NCBI GenBank assembly: GCA_002366775.1
Contig: DFBW01000002.1
Location: 1-6,674 of the forward strand
From: Roseovarius sp. UBA3070
GTDB taxonomy: Bacteria; Pseudomonadota; Alphaproteobacteria; Rhodobacterales; Rhodobacteraceae
Length of the DNA: 6,674 nt
Reading direction: 5' to 3'
Made by a program: the position numbers and the translations under genes. Of this stretch, positions 6,544 through 6,674 are shown in pieces. The notes beneath the pieces are model-generated. The model did not search any database and was not told the origin of the DNA. It saw only the letters and a list, made by a program, of their open reading frames with translations. The first letter of the stretch is position 1. Each line of letters starts with the position of its first letter.

Positions 6544-6674
6544 GCACGGAACCGCTTTATCGTACCGACAGCTATGTGTCCGAAACCAATGCGCAGGTGA
6601 TCGCCCTCACCCCTGAGGGGGGCATCGTGCTGGACCGGAGTGTGTTTTACCCCACTGGCGGCGGACAACCCGGC
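6540..6674 (+). CDS. AlaX-like alanyl-tRNA editing protein, N-terminal 45 residues (cut by window edge)
   Basis: The frame opens with ATGAGC, overlapping the channel stop by four bases, and stays open to the edge. The 45 residues include TPEGGIVLDRSVFYPTGGGQ, which holds the FYPTGGGQPG motif shared by the editing domain of alanyl-tRNA synthetase and free-standing AlaX proteins. These hydrolyse serine or glycine wrongly attached to tRNA(Ala), protecting translation. The zinc-binding HxxxH and Cys/His motifs that would confirm it lie beyond the window. The short start without a synthetase catalytic domain favours a free-standing editing protein rather than AlaRS. Confidence 0.85.
   Translation, partial: MSTEPLYRTDSYVSETNAQVIALTPEGGIVLDRSVFYPTGGGQPG

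Overview
The window looks like chromosomal DNA of an alphaproteobacterium of the Rhodobacterales (Rhodobacter/Roseobacter group). The main reason is the gene order trgA-trgB-cysK on the + strand, which matches the tellurite-resistance locus known from Rhodobacter sphaeroides. Moderate-to-high GC coding DNA, short or overlapping gene junctions and the protein subfamilies agree with this. This assignment comes from recognising the families, not from a database search.

Layout. Positions 1-633 (minus strand) hold the N-terminal third of a BCCT-type (betaine/choline/carnitine) transporter. Its frame is broken by one in-frame TAA at 373-375 and runs off the left edge of the window. Positions 634-1115 are a divergent, gene-free region with an AT-rich inverted repeat and a possible group IV sigma-factor promoter. 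From 1116 to the right edge everything is on the + strand and tightly packed: a 101-aa remnant of a cyclopropane-fatty-acid synthase whose central SAM-binding domain is missing, trgA (1423-1878), trgB (1886-2986), cysK (3035-4078), an 822-aa DUF3772/MscS-type mechanosensitive channel (4075-6543), and the first 45 codons of an AlaX-like alanyl-tRNA editing protein (6540 onward, cut by the window edge).

How the genes may work together. In R. sphaeroides trgAB and cysK contribute to high-level tellurite resistance. CysK makes cysteine from O-acetylserine and sulfide. TrgA is a small membrane protein of unknown mechanism. TrgB joins a gamma-glutamylcyclotransferase-like N-terminal region to a NUDIX hydrolase. 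The channel and the tRNA-editing gene follow through 4-bp GTGA and ATGA overlaps, so cysK, the channel and alaX are probably translationally coupled in one operon. The most unusual points are the two damaged genes on either side of the intergenic region: the nonsense codon in the transporter and the apparently in-frame internal deletion in the CFA synthase, which keeps a good ribosome-binding site. I see no mobile element, CRISPR array, tRNA or rRNA, and no clear case for a wholly new system.
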